DNA of 64,000 bases from Sphagnum magellanicum (GCA_021904315.1 CM038916.1:1612001-1676000); one strand, 5' to 3'. Numbered from the stretch's first letter, positions 39,698 through 53,900 are shown. A program made the numbers and translations. The notes: generated from the sequence alone by a model not told the origin.

Positions 39698-41369
39698 ATA
39701 TAGGACTTGATTTGTTTGTGCATTATAAATAATTTTTTGCATTTGTCTATAAAGTGGTGCCAACTAAAATAAGCATGTTAGGGATAAGTATTCAGGTTGA
39801 CCCCATAAAGGCCACGGGAGTAACAACTTGCATGAGAAAAAACATTACATCTTGTAAGGAATTTAGTAGCCATTAAGCTAGTATATTGAAGCAAACTTGT
39901 AAGGAATCCTAAAATTCATAAGGCGATATCTCTTAAAACTCATGCACACCCAAAACATAGCCGAGATATTGTTAAAATTCTCTATTCTACATGTCCATTG
40001 TGCTTATTTCATATTGGGCTGGTGTTGTAGATGATGTGGAGGAAGGAAAGTGGGGCAAAGTGCAAGAGGATACAAGGTCCTAGAAATGGAAGCTCTAAAG
40101 ATCCAATCTCCGTCAATGATGTTCAACACCTACAACATTCAAATGAAATGAGGTTCAAATGTTATAAAGTTGATGTGGAGGGGATGGCATTATTTGTATA
40201 GTTGGAATTATCTAGTTGTGTTTTAACCACTCATATATTCAACTCCAAAAGATAATCATTCCTTTATGGTTGTTTGTAATGGTAGTAATGGATGTTCTGA
40301 AATGCGTTGTTATCTTCTTCATGCACATTTGTTTGGGAGGTAAGACTAAGAGTTTCATCATTAACTATAGACACACATTCACACCATGGAGAAATTACAA
40401 TCTGGCAAGATCACCTTGATTTGTTGTCTTCTCCCTACTCTAATACACCCACGCTCCTCACAACCATAGGAAATTGGTTGGTTGGACATTGTGTCAAATA
40501 GGGCAGACATGGGAAAATGTTCGTAATTGGTGTCATGGGGTAGAGATTGAAACATCATCTTATGTTGTTGCATAAAAGTCAAATGATGAGTGAACATCAA
40601 TGACTAAGAAATATGTCAAACAAATTGAGGAGATGTGAATAAAATTTTGTGCTACAACAAAAAAACTAGAAGAGTCTGCTACCATGATCTTGCAATACCA
40701 AAACAACATAAAAGATCTGACATAACAATTGGCTATTGCTACAAAGAATGTGGTATGACAAAAAGTGGTCTATATTGAGTTGTAAAAAATTATTATGGTA
40801 GCTATTTTTCAACCCTTTGGGAGTCCCTTTGTTGATAGTTGAGTTGCATTGATATACGTATATGAAAATATTCCATTTGGGTGAATACAATGTGCTTTGT
40901 GTGGATTATCCTAACATGAGGGGCATGGAGTTGCAAAATATTTGCAAGACACAATGATTTCAATTTATGCTAAGATCTAATTTATGGGTGATGGTTATGA
41001 TAGGACATAAAGAGGACATCGGTTGTTGGTATTGAATAGAAAGAATGTTGCTTAGAAGCTTAGTTCCAAGAGTAAAAGATCTTTAATGTCAATTCTCTAA
41101 AGGTGAGTAGTAATAACAACCTTATGAACATATTGTTGGTAGGTTGAAGATGTGGTGTTGGTGGTAAAATTTTTCATTTAGATTGAAAGTAATAACATAA
41201 ATATAGTTTTTGGCTCATTTTGTCCAAATTATGTATTGTATGATGAGGCATCATATATGTTGCACTAATTGAGGTGAACTTTCGAATCACCCATATAGAA
41301 GCTTGTTGAAATGGAAAAGGATTTGTAACAAGCATGTGAAAAACGTCTCAATGAAAAGGTCCTTATAAC
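39698..41369. other. AT-rich remnant between the CACTA element and the solo LTR
   Basis: No gene was recognised. Short frames (for example 40216-40419 and 40307-40501) have no domain. It may be the downstream part of the old retrotransposon whose gag lies at 36-37 kb, but I could not find protease or polymerase motifs. Confidence 0.4.
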
Positions 41370-42186
41370 TGTCGCAACCCTACTTTGAGAGAGTGTGAGG
41401 ATGAAATTCACTCCCGAAATGGGGATTGGGAGTCCTTCAGGCCTCCCGAAACTTCAGAGTTTGATTGCAGGGGTCAAAACACCTTGCATTGGGGTGTTCT
41501 TTATATCATTGGAAAGCTATCAAAGTGTAGATGTCGAAAATGGGCTCGCATGGGCCATTTGGACATCTGCAACACAAGTTATAGTAGAAAGAAAGGCCAG
41601 GAGTCAAACTGGTAGTTTGACTCCCGACCATTAAAAGTTAGGAATTGATCCGACCCTGGTGTGTGCAGGTGGAGTGTGACACACCATTGAAAAGCTCTTG
41701 AAGAGAGCTATAAGTTTGCTTTAGACCTCATCCCAATCAGAGGTCTGAGCAAATAGTTATGATCTTGCAAAGCCCCAAGAGTCCAAACTGGGATAGTTTT
41801 GGGACTCCTCCTTGGGAGTCCCGGGACAAAAAACCATTCGGATGTGGGTGCCGCGGAGAGGCACAGAGTATACTATATGGGGGAAGGTGGTGGCTTCCCC
41901 CGAGCTCAGGCCGTAATGAGTCTTGTGAGTCTAGAGTTGCCCTTGGCTTCTCCTAGCACTAAAGGTGCTCTAGAATGTAACTAACCAACTTGTTGGTTGG
42001 TTTAATGTAGGTTCGAGTAAGTAAGTAAAGCTTGTCACTCTTCCTAATCCCATCCCGGAGCTTCACCACACCCCTCTACTTCTTTTAGTGCTGAGAGCTG
42101 GAAGCGTGCCTCGAGTCCCTCACAATTCTGCAATTTGAGTAATTTAAGCCCATCTTGAAGCTAACTAGGGACTTGGGAACGCGTCA
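41370..42186 (+). mobile_element. Solo LTR of another retrotransposon family
   Basis: The segment begins TGTCGCAACCC and ends GGGAACGCGTCA, obeying the TG...CA rule with imperfect inverted ends. It is flanked by ATAAC (41365-41369) and ATAAT (42187-42191), a five-base duplication with one mismatch. It is clearly more GC-rich than its surroundings, and no internal retrotransposon sequence adjoins it. An LTR left behind by recombination between two LTRs fits best. Confidence 0.7.
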
Positions 42187-42654
42187 ATAATTATGGTTAC
42201 ATGCATTTGCAATATGTGGAGGAATATGACATGTTAGTCATCATGCCGAATGACTTTGTATTAAAATACATAAATGGCTAATGAGACATGTTCAACACTA
42301 AAGAAATTGTTTACTAATCATTGGGTCCGAATACCTGCTAGAGGGCAATTCATGTTTATGAACATGCATGAATAGGTTCAAAGTATATTAACATTCAGTG
42401 TGTAAGAAGGGTGTGTGGGAGAGCAAAAAACAAGGGAGATTGCACAAAGGCAGGTTGCAACATTGGAATCAGAGATGGAAGTGGTTTATAGGGACCTTGC
42501 ATTAGAAAAAGGGAGAGTAGAAAGCAGTAGAGAACGCTTCCTACAATGGTATGTGGAATGCATTATATTTTGCCTATACATATAATGTTTTGTTTTGTTT
42601 GTTTTTTTAATTTTTCATATTGAATTGTGGCCTCGTTTGAGAGGGTGGCCGAGG

Positions 42655-42950
42655 AAAGCAAGGTGTAGTCACAATAATACATACCATAACAAGTGTAACG
42701 TTTGCTTTTAAGTAATAAAAATACTTGTAAATGGATTAAATTTTTTTTTAAATGACATTTTTTGCCAAATTTTTAACATAAACCCTTAATAAAATAGTAT
42801 GAAGATTTTTTTTAATCTTTAAAATATTTTTTCGAAGATTTTTCAAGAATATTCCAAAAATATTGTTAAAATATTTCCCCAAAAGTAGTAAAAAAGTAGG
42901 CAGGTGTGGCTTGTGTTATCTTGTTTGCACCCAATATCTTTTTTATATCT
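42655..42950 (+). repeat. Dispersed repeat family, copy 1
   Basis: It starts GTGTAGTCACAATAA and includes TTTTTTGCCAAATTTTTAAC and GAAGATTTTTCAAGAATATTC-like sequence. The same order of motifs recurs at 44360-44820. Confidence 0.65.
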
Positions 42951-44359
42951 AGACCTGTTAATGGGGGTTGTGCATCATTGCCCGAAGCACATCATCAAGT
43001 TATGTAGTTTGTTGGTGATTGAAGTGCATTATTGCAATACATCCGTGCAATAGGTATTGCAACTATGTTGGAATAATAACATAGGCCGTTAGTAGTAGAA
43101 GAAGACTAATTAACATTGGGAGGCTATTGGGTTAACATGAAACAAAATTTATGAGCATTCCAATCAATGGGTAAAGAAATTGCAACCGTGTGGTAAAAGC
43201 AACAAGAGTAGTTTACTGCAATATCGATGGCATTAGAGAGGGGGGGGCTTAAATAAGATGAAAGGTTCAACTAGTATGCCAAACATGAGTCCATGTACAA
43301 CAATCACTACAAATCCAACAAAGGTTGTTAAAGTTCCAAGAGATGGTGGTGAACATGCAATTGAAGGCAATATGGAATTAAAAACAATGTGGAAGAAGAA
43401 AAGTTTGATGAAAAAACCCAACACGATGACATAGCTAAGAAGACAAGCTACAATATGGTGGAGCCAAGGGTGAAGATCAACTAAAGGAAAAGAACATGGT
43501 CGTCAAGGTTGAACATGATGGTTGCAAGACAAAGTGCAAGGGAGAGTAGTAGGGTCTATTTTTGGTTGGGATAATAGGTTTGTAATTTAATTATTTTATA
43601 AAAATTAAGATTGAATCACAAAGCAAAAAAAAGGTTTCCAATTCATTGTGTATAGGTGAGTTGTGAATCAGAAGTTGTTGGTAACTAAGCATTGTACATT
43701 CTTGCCATAGGTGGACACACTGAATTTAATTTTTTGGATGATGTTGCATATTTTATTACAAATGGAATACTTGGTATCTATCAAAAACCAGACTATGAAT
43801 GGCTATTGGCTTTAGGCGGTGGAAATCCAGCTCAATGATGCAGGACATAACAATTTGTTGAACACTATTATAATTTATGATAATTGTTGGAAAGAGGAGG
43901 AGCTTTCATACAATGATTCTGAAAGTAGTTTAAAGGACAAAATTAGTGATTCTTTTCAAACAGAAGTATAACATGTGCAAGTTTTCTTGATTAGTGGAAA
44001 TATTTGGACAGATAGGAGGGAGGATTGATGGTTACAAACATATAATTATTACTAGTATTCCAATAACTAATGTAATTTTCATTATTACACATTTGTTTTG
44101 GATGCATGTATTTCGATTCACATTTGTCCTTCTCCTTAAGGGAAATTTTCTCCCTGGATGAACTTTGTTCCCATTTAGAAATTTCCTCCCTGGAGGAACT
44201 TTGTTTCCCCCTTAAAAATTTGCTCACCTGGGCAAATTTGCTCCCTTAAGAGAATTTTTTTTCTTAGGGAAATTTTTTCCTTGGAAATCTTTTAATATAA
44301 CGATACTCTACCATGGGTCATCATCATGACTAGTCAAAATGAATTACTAAGTTTGAATA

Positions 44360-44820
44360 ATAATGTGCCTAGGTGTAGTCACAATAACATGTACCATAAT
44401 AAATGTAATAGTTGCTTAGTTTTTTCGTGTTTTAAATCATAATTTAATTTGATGTTGAAATTGTAAGATTTGTTTATATAGTTGTATTTTTAATATATGA
44501 TGGGAACATGTAAATTGATTTGAAGTTAATCCAATGAATACAAAATTAACAAAAACACTCATTAAGTAGTATAATGCTTGCTTTTAAATAGTAAAAGGAC
44601 TTGTAAATGGATTTGAATTTTTTTTAAATGACTTTTTTGCCAAATTTTTAACATAAACCTTTAATAAAATAGTGTGAAGATTTTTTTTTAATTTTAAAAG
44701 ATTTTTCAAGAATATTCTAAAAATATTATAAGAATATTTTTCAAAAAGAAATCACAAAAGCAATCAAAAAGTAGGTGAATGTGGCTCATGTTATCCCATT
44801 TGCACCTACCTAAAACATTT
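44360..44820 (+). repeat. Dispersed repeat family, copy 2, with an insertion relative to copy 1
   Basis: The start (GTGTAGTCACAATAA) and the later part (TTGCCAAATTTTTAACATAA, then CAAGAATATTC) match copy 1, but about 170 extra bases lie between them. Confidence 0.65.
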
Positions 44821-45004
44821 CATGAAGTATTTTGATATTATGCCATGTGTTGGCATTGTGACCAATCCAAATGACTAGCTTAGATCAAATAATAATATGA
44901 ATTTAAGCATTCAAACAATATGTTGATATTATGCCATTGGTCAACATTGTGACAAGTCCAAATGAATGGCCTGAATGCAAATGGGCTAATAGGAGCCATT
45001 AGTG

Positions 45005-45240
45005 CCCCTTAGGTGATTACTTTTTGGGGAATATTTTTGAAATATTTTCGAAAAAAATATTTAAAAAATATTTATAAATCATTTAAAAATTCTTTGTGCT
45101 ATTTTGTTAATGTTTATGTTAAAAATTTGCCAAAAAATGTCATTTTCAAAGTTTTCCAAGTTCATTCACAAATCTTTTACTACTTAAAAGCAATGGTTAT
45201 GAGTCCTTTTACACTACTTTTGAAGGTCCAAATGTTAATG
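45005..45240 (-). repeat. Dispersed repeat family, inverted copy
   Basis: Its reverse complement carries AAATGACATTTTTTGGCAAA and TTTTTAACATAAACATTAAC in the order seen in copies 1 and 2. Together with 44575-44770 it makes an inverted pair about 240 bases apart, so the two could be ends of one foldback element. Confidence 0.55.
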
Positions 45241-45784
45241 AAATAATTTCATATTTTGGAAATTTATAGAATAAGATATTAGATTTGATATTGTATAAAT
45301 TTTTAAAATTATTTTCAAGTTATATTTGGTGTAAAAAACACACAATTAAGTAATGGCTATAATTGCTTTTGGCTCATATTAACATAGCTGCATTTGGCTT
45401 AAATTTAGTTAAAATAAGATTAAAACATTTCATTTAATTTGCTATTACGCCACGTGTCATTATCACATTTTTTGTCAAATATCTCATGTGGGTCATTGGA
45501 GGCCACATAATGTTAAAAGCACATGAATAAAGATGTGTACCTCCATGTGGCCAAATCCCAACCTCTCCCTTCCACGTTCAAGATAATTGCATAAATAAAA
45601 TAATAATAATGATAATATATTATGTTGGTGATATGTGGTAGCATACCATCGAACAAAAAATTGACCAATTTAGTTCCAAATTAGTTGTAGGTGACAATAC
45701 ATATACAGTAGGTCAACATATAAACCAATATTTTATTGACTTTCTTTTCCATACATCTATAATTGTCACTTGCGACTTGTTCAT

Positions 45785-45871
45785 GCAACTAAAGGAAAAA
45801 TAGTTGCAAATGTCATCTACAACTAAAACTAATTGCAAAACCAGTTGAAAATCCTTTCTTTTCTTCTAATG
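45785..45871 (-). mobile_element. Terminal fragment related to the 15.6-kb CACTA-like element
   Basis: On the minus strand from 45871 it reads CATTAGAAGAAAA, then TTGCAATTAGTTTTAGTTG and AGTTGCA motifs, the same order as the left end at 15631. I could not define the opposite end. Confidence 0.45.
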
Positions 45872-45893
45872 ACATTAGCGAGCTCTACTAGTT

Positions 45894-46128
45894 CACATGC
45901 TCTTTACAAGCTAAGTATTTTTTTCAAAAACATGCAATCATTGTCCTACAAGCTTCCAAACATGCATTGCCATGAAAGTTGACGGATTGGTTTTATTTTC
46001 AAAGCTATTGTGCACACTCCTTACAACCAAGTGTTTTTTTCAAAAACATGTGGTCATTGCCCTAGAGGTTTCCAAGCGTGCATCACCATGAAAGTTGACA
46101 AATTGGTCCTATTTTTGAAACTACTATG
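45894..46128 (+). repeat. Tandem duplication, two ~118-bp units
   Basis: Units are 45894-46012 and 46013-46128. Both contain TTTTTTTCAAAAACATG and CACCATGAAAGTTGAC-like or GCCATGAAAGTTGAC sequence. Confidence 0.8.
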
Positions 46129-49100
46129 CACATGGTTGCTTCTAGTAGGTTCAACATTTCAATGATTTGCAACAAATGATGTTGAAGCTAAAAGCTTTAG
46201 TGGATAATGCAGATGATGGGATTTGACAAAACATCAAGCTCTTTGAACACACACGCTATAATCATCGTGTGGGAAAGAAATGATTTTTGGGAAAAAAAAA
46301 CCTAAACCATTGGATCAAAATGAATAGTATAGATGGCATTTTAGGGTTTTGGATGGATGAAAAGAGAACATACATTTTTCATAGTGCATCCACATTTTTC
46401 AGATGAACACTATTGGGTTCTTTGTTGGGTGCTTCAAACAATAGCTCCTTGCATTTGATTTGATGTTGCATGTAACATGAAATTTTAAAATGAGATTTGT
46501 TGGAAATTGGCTTAACTAGGTTGGGCATTACACAAATGTCTTTGTGATTTCCATGGGGCAAATTTCTTGGAGATTTAAAAAAAAAGTTATACATAATGGT
46601 GAAAGGCATCTAAAAAAAGGTCAAACCATGCTCAAGTAAAGTTTTAACATCATGGTTAACTTTTCTATATTTTAATATTCAACTTTGTTTTATACATCAT
46701 GTACATTAAACCGCATTTACATGTCATAAAGGATTTTTGACATTCTAATGACTCTGAATTTTGATAAAAATTTCATCTCACATATTTCCAATGTTTTGAG
46801 TGCTTTTAAGTGTGTCTAGTGGTTCTCTACCACCCCAAAAAAAATGTAAAAAGGATCATATTTTGCAAATTAAGGGGTCATTTCTAAAATGAAAATTATT
46901 TGACTTTGCACGTATCGAACTTTAATGATCCTTTCTTCCAAAAACCATCTTCAAATTGAGCCCATTGATAATTCAATTTACATTCTTCAACATCCAAACT
47001 AATTGTTAAGCACAAGTTCCCACAATTAACACGACATTTAAATGTCGCCATATAAACATATGTAGAAAGGTTTACAATTTTCACTTCCATCCAACATGGT
47101 TTTTGGCTCCTTAAATCATACTTTTACCCAAAAGGTAGCAAAATGTGACATGCACACAAGGAATTGCAAAGAGCGATGGATCAAAGTTATTTAGTGATAA
47201 ATAATAATTAAATCAATGACAAAGAATTTGCAATTCGATTTGAAACAAGGGCATTGTGCTACAACCTTTGTTTAAAACAAAAATAATGGTTGATAGGAAG
47301 TAAGGCGCGCAAAGAAAAAATGACAATAAAATGAAATGGTTTGATACTGCATGTAATTGAAATTTGAAAAATTGCATCACCATTGCGAGAATCAAAATTA
47401 TTGCTAAAACATGAAATGTAGAAAAATGATACTCAACATTCCAATGTTCAGTAAATCTATGATTTTTGTAAAAAATGATGAATGTTGGAATACACATAGG
47501 AATGTTGGCATCAAAATGATTCCACAAATATTTTGAAACACATCGATGATGGTTCAAAAGGAAAATTAGTTGTTATAAACATGCTTAAAATACAAGAATG
47601 GTAGACATCAATGAAAGTGTCGAAAGAAAAATCATGGTAACAAAGTGACTGCTACAAATGTGAATAGAAACACATTTGTGTTGTTTACCAATCCAAAAAA
47701 AATTGGAGATATTGTTGTTGAAATAAGTTGGAAAAACAACATATCATAGCAAATCGTAACAATGAAACAAACTTGTTGATCAGAGAAGCTTTGAAGGAAC
47801 CAATAAAATCTTCCAATTTTGATGCAATTTTGAATTTTTCAAAAACACATTGCAAGCATTGGAGTTATGATCTTAGGATACTTTAGTTAATTTACTATGT
47901 AAATCATTTGTGGCAAAGAAAATATCGAAGCAATGTGGCTAGCTACCAAAAAAGCCACTTTTTTCTTGGTGCTAAACATTGGTTATAAACTTTTTATTAC
48001 ATTGAACTACACTATTTCAGATTGTTTAAAAACTAAAGCATAGATTGCAATATCACACACATCATATAAATAAGTGGCAAGGTCTTTTCACTACACAAGG
48101 GTCTTTTCATTACACAATGTGTCTATTGGGAATTGATAACAAAAGTTTTAAAATATGTACAAATTGAAAAAAAATGTTCATTGTTACAAAATACTAAACA
48201 AGATGTTTTGTTAAATGTAACAAAAAATTGTACATGATTGACCACGAAGTGTACATTAGTTTTTGTTACACCTCAAATGCATGTCCAATTTGTAGGATTC
48301 ATTATCTTATTCAAGCAAATTTAGAAAACTCCTATAATGTATAGGCTTGATCATATTTTTTGTTCAACTAAAAAATTAAAAAATGTATAGATTGGTTCCA
48401 AATATGAGAAACTTGGTTGTTGAAAATATGTAAACATATGTTTAACTATAACTATAATAATTGAAAAAAAACTCAAAGCATAGCCTAAGATTTAAAATTC
48501 TTATAATAAATAACAATGTATAATCCTTTACTAGTGAGATCATAATTCTAAGATGACAACCAATTTTATGAAGTATTACAAGGAAGCAATTCAAGAATAT
48601 TCACAAATTTCTCAATTCAAAATAAAAGTTCAATGCCCATAGATCTATTATTAGAGCTATCCTAAAGAGTTTCAAATAGCAATCCACAACATGATCACCA
48701 ATGTTAGAGTGAATTTTTAACACATTAAGACTCAAAGCTACATACTCCTTGATTTGTTGCATTGAATGTTTAAAATGATACAAAAAAAGGTATTTGTATT
48801 GTAGAGGTTCTATTAGTAATTAATACTTATAATCTGACAATAAAAAGAACAATCAATAACTAATTCTAATTAACTAGCCATTAATATAACTAGTAACTAA
48901 TTCAAATATTAACTAACTAGTAATATAGTTAGTAGCTATTTATTATACTAAAAAAGAAAAATAATGATAATTACTTCCTATAAAGGTAAAATAATGTAAC
49001 TACCGATCAAAATATGAATTAACATTGATTCTCAACAGAAGGAAATTGTTGCAAGGCGTGTAAGGTACTATCATATTTGCAAATTTCCTTTCTCAAAAAA

Positions 49101-50431
49101 TAGCTCAATTTGTGGCACACACAAGTGCACACAAAGAAGGTTTCATTGTCATTACCAGCGTGCAACCAACAATTGAAAGCTCTTTGTGATTGAGTCTATT
49201 GGCAATTTTGTGAAAAGAAAACAATTGTAGCACAACCAATTGGAGACCCTACAACACATTAGTTGTTTCCAAATTTTGTAGCATACTCACATAAATGTTC
49301 ATAAAAAATACACCACAAGATTTCACAAGTGTCTAATTTGTGCTTGAATCAAGGTTTGATTTAGTGTTTTAATGAAAGTTGTGTTCAGTGTTGACCACAT
49401 CAATGGTATTTGAAAAGGCAATGATTGATCAAATATTTGTTTCAATGCTTGATCCAATGCTTAATTTGTCACATTCGTGAGACCATGGAATCACAAAACC
49501 AGAGAACAGTGGAACCACAAAATGCACAAGACATTTACACATCTACAAATGATAAGACGCACACAAGGTTTATTAATATTTATATCTAGTTGGATGATTC
49601 ATCCATACCAAAAACTGATATTGGATGAGAGTGGTTTTTATTTTCTTAGATTCTAAATAATCAAGGACTTATGAGGACATAATCCAAATTAAAAAGGGAT
49701 TAATGTTAACCAAATATAATGAAGATAAGAGTATTAAAAGTATAGTAATTTAAACCTTTGTAAGTGTTAATTAATTATTATTAATTAAACATGTATTAGA
49801 TATAAGTTTGACTTTTGTAAATATTAATTGTTGTTTATATAAATATTAACTAGTTAGAAAGTAAGTTGATATTTGAATTAGTTATTAGTGAATAGTTAAT
49901 ACTTGGATTAATACTTAGTTATCAGTAACTTTTTAAATTACTAATAACCCACCTAGCCCTTATAAGAAGATGAGTTTGAAAATTTTATCATTTTTTTCAT
50001 GTGATAATACATTCATAGAATTGGTTTGTTATTGTTTGAATTTGAATTTATATATTTTGTTTGTCAACGACCACTTTCTTTACATTTTGTTTTGCATTCA
50101 ATAACCCCATGTAAACTTCAAAATGAATGAAAATGTAGTCACATTAGCCGAACCCCATTGCTGCCTTTTTGCCACATTGTTTTGAACGTGGACTACCTAG
50201 TATAGCCACTTCATCATGTAGTCAAAACACCCACATGGTACCGATCCACCTTATCCAAACAAGAACGAAAATTAGGAATAAAGGGACTGGAATAAGATAT
50301 CTTTAGATTGCGTGCCTAGTTGAAGGAAAGTAAAGAAATTACACGGTCGGCAGCCAACTAGTGTAGAAGGGCAGGCTTCCCTACAAGGGATTTACATGAC
50401 AGCCTGCTCATAACAGTTGTGTGTAGAGCCC
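46129..50431. other. AT-rich region, no gene recognised
   Basis: Open frames do not exceed about 115 codons (47213-47557, minus strand) and carry no domain I know. Segments 48800-48960 and 49850-49960 are partly reverse complements (TTAATATTTGAATTAGTTA-like) and may be ends of an old element of about 1.1 kb. Confidence 0.4.
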
Positions 50432-50990
50432 TTGTTAAAAGGCAAAGCAATATAGAAGTCGCAGAGGGGGAAGTCTCTCCCATGTGCAAAAACTTTTGAT
50501 TCTTTTTTTTGTCCCCACACTTTTCAACCTCTAGATGAACAATCTAGATCGATTAATATATAGTTAAAGTAGTCATAATTTTCACAGATTCTTTCCAAGC
50601 CATCTACAGTATCCCACAAATGTGTACTGCAAAAAAGAACCAGCTGAGGCACTAAAAAGAAAAAGAAATAAGACATACTATGGAAGTAACAATGGAACGC
50701 TGTCCCATTACAAGGCAAAGCTATATATAGACATTTCAAGCTCTCACATGTGTAGAAGACTTTTGAAATTTTAATTTCTTTTGAACTTGAATTTAGCTTT
50801 CTAGATCAAGAGTCTAGATCACTTCTGATCTTCTGAGTAGTAATTTTCAAAGATTCTTCGCAAGCCATTTATAATCTGCTGCAAATGTTGACTACAAAAG
50901 GAATCAGTTGTGTCAGATGTGCGTCAGATCTGATGGTACCTCTAGTTGAGAATGAGCTGAGTCATTGTGACATACTATGGAAGGGGGGCT
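50432..50990 (+). repeat. Diverged tandem duplication, two ~280-bp units
   Basis: Matching features appear in the same order in both halves: AAGGCAAAGC(A/T)ATATA, ACTTTTGA, TCTAGAT near AGATC, TTTTC(A)AAGATTCTT-like sequence, CAAGCCAT, and GACATACTATGGAAG at the end. Confidence 0.6.
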
Positions 50991-53900
50991 GTTCCACCTA
51001 GGAATGTGGCGAATCCCATAGGGTTCACATTTCACATCAGGAAAAAAATGCTTTCTCTGTCATGGATTCACAGTTCAAGCGCGTTCTCCACCGTCATTCA
51101 TGTTACCACTCATATTTATTCCCTGAAAGTGGAACAAGTGGGTGACTGCCTGTCCTACAGTTCCCTAAGGAAACAGGTTGAAAAAGTGCCTGAAAAGGAC
51201 ACCCAAACCCATTATGGACCAGGTAACCGTCAAGACGCCATTAGTTACAGGAAATAGTTAAGGCCTAGAAACGTTGAGGGTATTTCCCATAACCGGTGGC
51301 CTTGATTGAGCTGGTTATCAGGCATATAACTGACCATAATGAAAATTGAGATGTTCTCTTTTCATCCACAAAGAGTGAAACGAGACCGGTTATGACATTC
51401 TCATCCAAGAAACAAGTGGCTATAAAATTATTGGGCCGATGAGAGCTGATGTTGGTACCAATGTTGGTTGGATATCACTTTTTTCAAGTATCTGATGGGG
51501 AGGGTACTTTGTAAAATGAAAATCTCATTAACACTTAGGGTATAATTACCAATTTTCTTAGGTATGGTTCATGCAATATCCACCTCTTGTGCATAAAGGT
51601 TGGGTTTTGGAAGACCCTACCTAATACCTGTCTCAACCCACCTAGTATTTGTCAATGTTGGTTCTTATAGAGCACTTTATGCCATAAAATTTCCCCCATT
51701 CATTCCATGTGCATTTGTCAAATTTTTTTACATTCAACTTACAAGCATCAAACATCAACTTTATCAATGGCTTTATTGCACATTGAAAATTATTCTCAAA
51801 ATTCAAATGAAGCCTACTTAGTGAATTAAATTAAGAATTCATAATGTATCCTTGAAGTTAACAACTTAAACTTTAAACTCTTGTTTGTATTCACTACCTT
51901 ATAATAATATGTTGAAAAGCTCAATCAAATGACAAAATCCTAATACAGTCTAAGACCATGTCAAAAATAATTATATTAACCATCTATTGAATAGTTCTAT
52001 GGCTGGGGAAGTAAAAAATCAAAAGCTAAAAACTTTTATCAAGAAAATAGAGTGCTCCAATTTGGTTTGAACTGTAATTGTTTTGCCGCATGCTAGTTGC
52101 TCAATCAATCCTTAATTCATTTATTCACCATATATACATTCAAATCACAAACACATGAAAGCCCAACAACATTGTTAGATGTTAGATATTATATCTTCAA
52201 ATAAATCTTCATGTTTGAATTTTGATTCTACAATTTTAGCACCTCTCCATATTTGTCACTTGAGTGACAATTAACAACTTTTTCAACAAAACCTATGACA
52301 TGTGCCTAATTCATAAGTTCATTACCTACAATGTTTCCTGTGATTCGACCAATGTAAAAAGATACAATAATTACAAAATCCACATTCACAACTAAATTCC
52401 CCATATGCCACCAACTTAATACAATAAATAACATATATTTAAAAAACCTTTGAAAGGTGTAATTCTCATGAAAGCTCACCTCATCTCCAACATTTATGAA
52501 AAACAATTTCACAAACCCTTAAGTAAGAATCCATTTTGTTCAACTTGAATAGGTCAAAAGGAAAAAACATGAAACACAAATTGCAAACCGATGACCTCTC
52601 CTACTAAATGCTCATCAACATTGATATTTCACTAGTTTTTTTCAATCTTGTAGTGCAAATCCAAATGAAGATTACTATTGCTAATGAAAAGTAAAAATTT
52701 GAATGTGGTAGAAAAATAAGGAATACCCCATCTATGTATTCAATTTGCCACCAACTCTTTTGAGCCCTAAGCTTGTAATGCATGTTTAATAAAGTCATAA
52801 AATCTCAAATTGACAAAAGACCAAAACACATACAAACAATGGAACACCAACACATCATAAGGCAAAACTAGCACAACTCCTACAACCATTCCATTTGGAA
52901 GACATTTTTTTCAAGTTGCACAATTCTATCATCATTGGATCTATTTGATGGTTGTTATGTAGCATATGGGTACACAACAAATTTTCCAACAAAATAAAGT
53001 GCAATTTCAAAACACATTCACCATCATTTTTTTGTGTTGTGTGTTCACTTGGAATGCATTCTACATAAGACTTAAGACTCCATATTCTTCCACTATCATT
53101 TGTTCATCATATTACATCAATAAATTGTCATCAATAACTCATTCAAGCTACAACCTCATGCAAAAATTTCCCTATTAACCAATCAAAGAACAAATAACAA
53201 ACAATAGACCTATTTTAAGCAATCAATTGAGATTGTTTTGATTGTATGCATTTACATCCAATGTAGATAGAGCAAACTACAACCCAAATCAAACATAGGA
53301 AAATGTAAACATCAACTTATTACCTTTTCATTAAATTAACATTTGAACAATGAGCCACTAGATAAACATGGTCACAACAAATGTGCAATTGAAAATGGAA
53401 CTTAAGACCATCGTATTAGAAACAAAATTTCATTGATTACTTTTAAAAACTTAAATTGAATGTGGCTCTTCAATGTCAAAATAGCTTACTAAATCCAACA
53501 CAAACACATTGTTTTCAATGACATCACCCTTTTCAATTAGGAAGTCATCAATGGACACCCTTTTTTGTGCACAAATCACCTTTATTCAAATTTTTTTGTC
53601 CAAGTGACTGTTTTCTATATGGAAGCTTATAGTCTTCATATTGACCTTTTGAAAACTAACAAAAATCTTGAGATCATTACACGTGTGACTAAATGCATGC
53701 CCAAAACACCTACCTTGTTAAGAACTACAAGTGTCAAGAGAACAAAAATATTGATAGAAATCAATGCTCTTACAAGGGTGGACAAGTTCCCCCTTCATCT
53801 ATCACATGTGTAACAACCATGTTTAGCAAGTTATGTTGAACAAGTTATAATAAGACATTTTATTTTTTCACATGTGCAGCCATGGTTGATCTTGTTAATT

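Larger units (their letters stand above)
42187..45893. other. AT-rich region with dispersed repeats, no gene recognised
   Basis: Only short frames without domains occur. Three copies of one repeat family lie here and are listed separately. CCTCCCTGGA / AAATTTGCTCCC-type short repeats occur near 44140-44280. Confidence 0.4.

Noticed and set aside
44140..44280. Short phased repeat that might encode Lys/Glu/Ser-rich repeats on the minus strand (43991-44227)
   Set aside because: The frame follows from a short imperfect nucleotide repeat (GGAAATTT / CTCCCT blocks) and has no flanking gene structure.
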